Shown one piece after another: positions 32,818-33,182 of a stretch of DNA of 33,182 nt; the stretch's first letter is position 1; every line of letters begins with the position of its first letter. The position numbers were made by a program, and so were the translations under genes. The stretch covers positions 1-33,182 of the forward strand of contig JAAUTN010000037.1 in NCBI GenBank assembly GCA_012031415.1, read 5' to 3'. The notes under the pieces are model-generated. The model saw only the letters and a program-made list of their open reading frames with translations. It had not been told where the DNA came from and did not search any database. The stretch is from Leptolyngbyaceae cyanobacterium SM1_4_3 (GTDB lineage: Bacteria; Cyanobacteriota; Cyanobacteriia; Elainellales; Elainellaceae).

Positions 32818-33182
32818 GTTTCCGCCGCTACCGTATTTATCCTGCTAACTACAACTCCAGTCCCCCTCTGAATTAAAATCAAATCTTTGGCTTTTGCTTT
32901 TACCTATCTGCTACTACTCCAAACCAATTCAATTGGAATCAGGAGTTACTCTATCGCCATCACCAACATAATTCTTGCAGGTTAACGGTTCGATCGAGGG
33001 TCCGCAAACGACCTCGCACTCAATACCAGCGGACTTCTTCAGTCCGCTCCAGCCGGGTTATGGGAGGACGAGACTGAAATTGAGGAGTACACTCAATTTC
33101 AGAACTCGAAGGAGGCGGGCGACGACTTTCCAAGCGGGTGACACTCGATGTCTATAACAATATCGCACGCACTCGCCTCTTG
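32818..33182. other. Gene-free right end with hairpins
   Basis: I can support no complete gene here. On the minus strand a frame is open from the edge to TAA at 33058-33060 (end LSVLLNFSLVLP), directly before a partial attC-like element. This is compatible with another cassette ORF ending here but is weak. A perfect hairpin CTGAAATTGAG/CTCAATTTCAG sits at 33074-33102. Confidence 0.4.
32983..33060 (-). other. Partial attC-like element 3
   Basis: On the minus strand CATAACCCGGCTGGAGCGGACTG resembles the left arm of site 1 (ATAACAACCCGGTTGGAGCGGACTG, split here by indels). The element continues through a tight hairpin AGCGGACT/AGTCCGCT (33028-33048) to GTTAAC at 32983. The right arm lacks the 10-nt CCGCT-to-GTTA spacing of sites 1 and 2, so it is degenerate or truncated. 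Confidence 0.3.

Overview
The window looks like a filamentous or Leptolyngbya/Oscillatoria-type cyanobacterium. The octamer GCGATCGC (HIP1) is scattered through nearly every gene and spacer. Several genes are of types I know mainly from cyanobacteria: the extended HflX, a DUF6464 protein, an HNH-containing intein in thyX, caspase/nSTAND/WD40 proteins and an FHA-type surface protein. Palindromic dispersed repeats are also frequent. All of this was read from the sequence alone; no database was searched.

Layout. 1-1.64 kb: minus-strand FHA/two-partner-secretion exoprotein running off the left edge. 1.7-5.2 kb: a small membrane protein, a DUF2795 protein with a likely MITE at its stop codon, a conserved protein followed by the YgfZ folate protein, and an exported TPR protein. 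5.4-6.65 kb: a broken Uma2 nuclease, an HsdS remnant and repeats. 6.65-8.5 kb: thyX interrupted by a 384-residue intein. 8.5-10.7 kb: Ogt and an Ada/AraC/AlkA fusion (alkylation repair). 10.97-12.65 kb: a secreted protein with a poly-Asp tail, then a repeat-rich spacer. 13.0-13.8 kb: an AHJR-type nuclease-like protein paired with RusA. 14.1-19.3 kb: a very large caspase-nSTAND-WD40 protein split by a frameshift. 20-26 kb: TPR protein, HflX, a 2OG-Fe(II) oxygenase, a glycosyltransferase and a glutathione-transferase-type reductase. 26.2-30.0 kb: an EF-G paralogue, a DUF6464 protein, and a two-gene operon of an F420-type oxidoreductase and a membrane protein.

30.2-33.1 kb is the most unusual part. 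On the minus strand a HicB-HicA module and an AF2212-type antitoxin/PIN toxin module are each followed within 7-13 nt by an 87-bp element with the architecture of an integron attC site (TAAC, 10-11 nt, AGCGG, variable loop, CCGCT, 10 nt, GTTA). A partial third copy lies beyond a putative AbiC-like anti-phage gene. No integrase is visible. I read this as a gene-cassette array of stability and defence genes, possibly a cluster of attC sites lacking an integrase.

The second theme is disruption. At least seven genes (FHA, Uma2, caspase-nSTAND, GST, EF-G, the membrane protein at 29.5-30.0 kb, and the AbiC-like gene) are each readable through a small frame change, several at homopolymers and mostly as one missing base. 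HflX lacks a standard start codon and the PIN toxin has an in-frame stop. So many clean breaks in otherwise intact reading frames suggest residual indel errors in a draft assembly, although some in the accessory region could be real decay.
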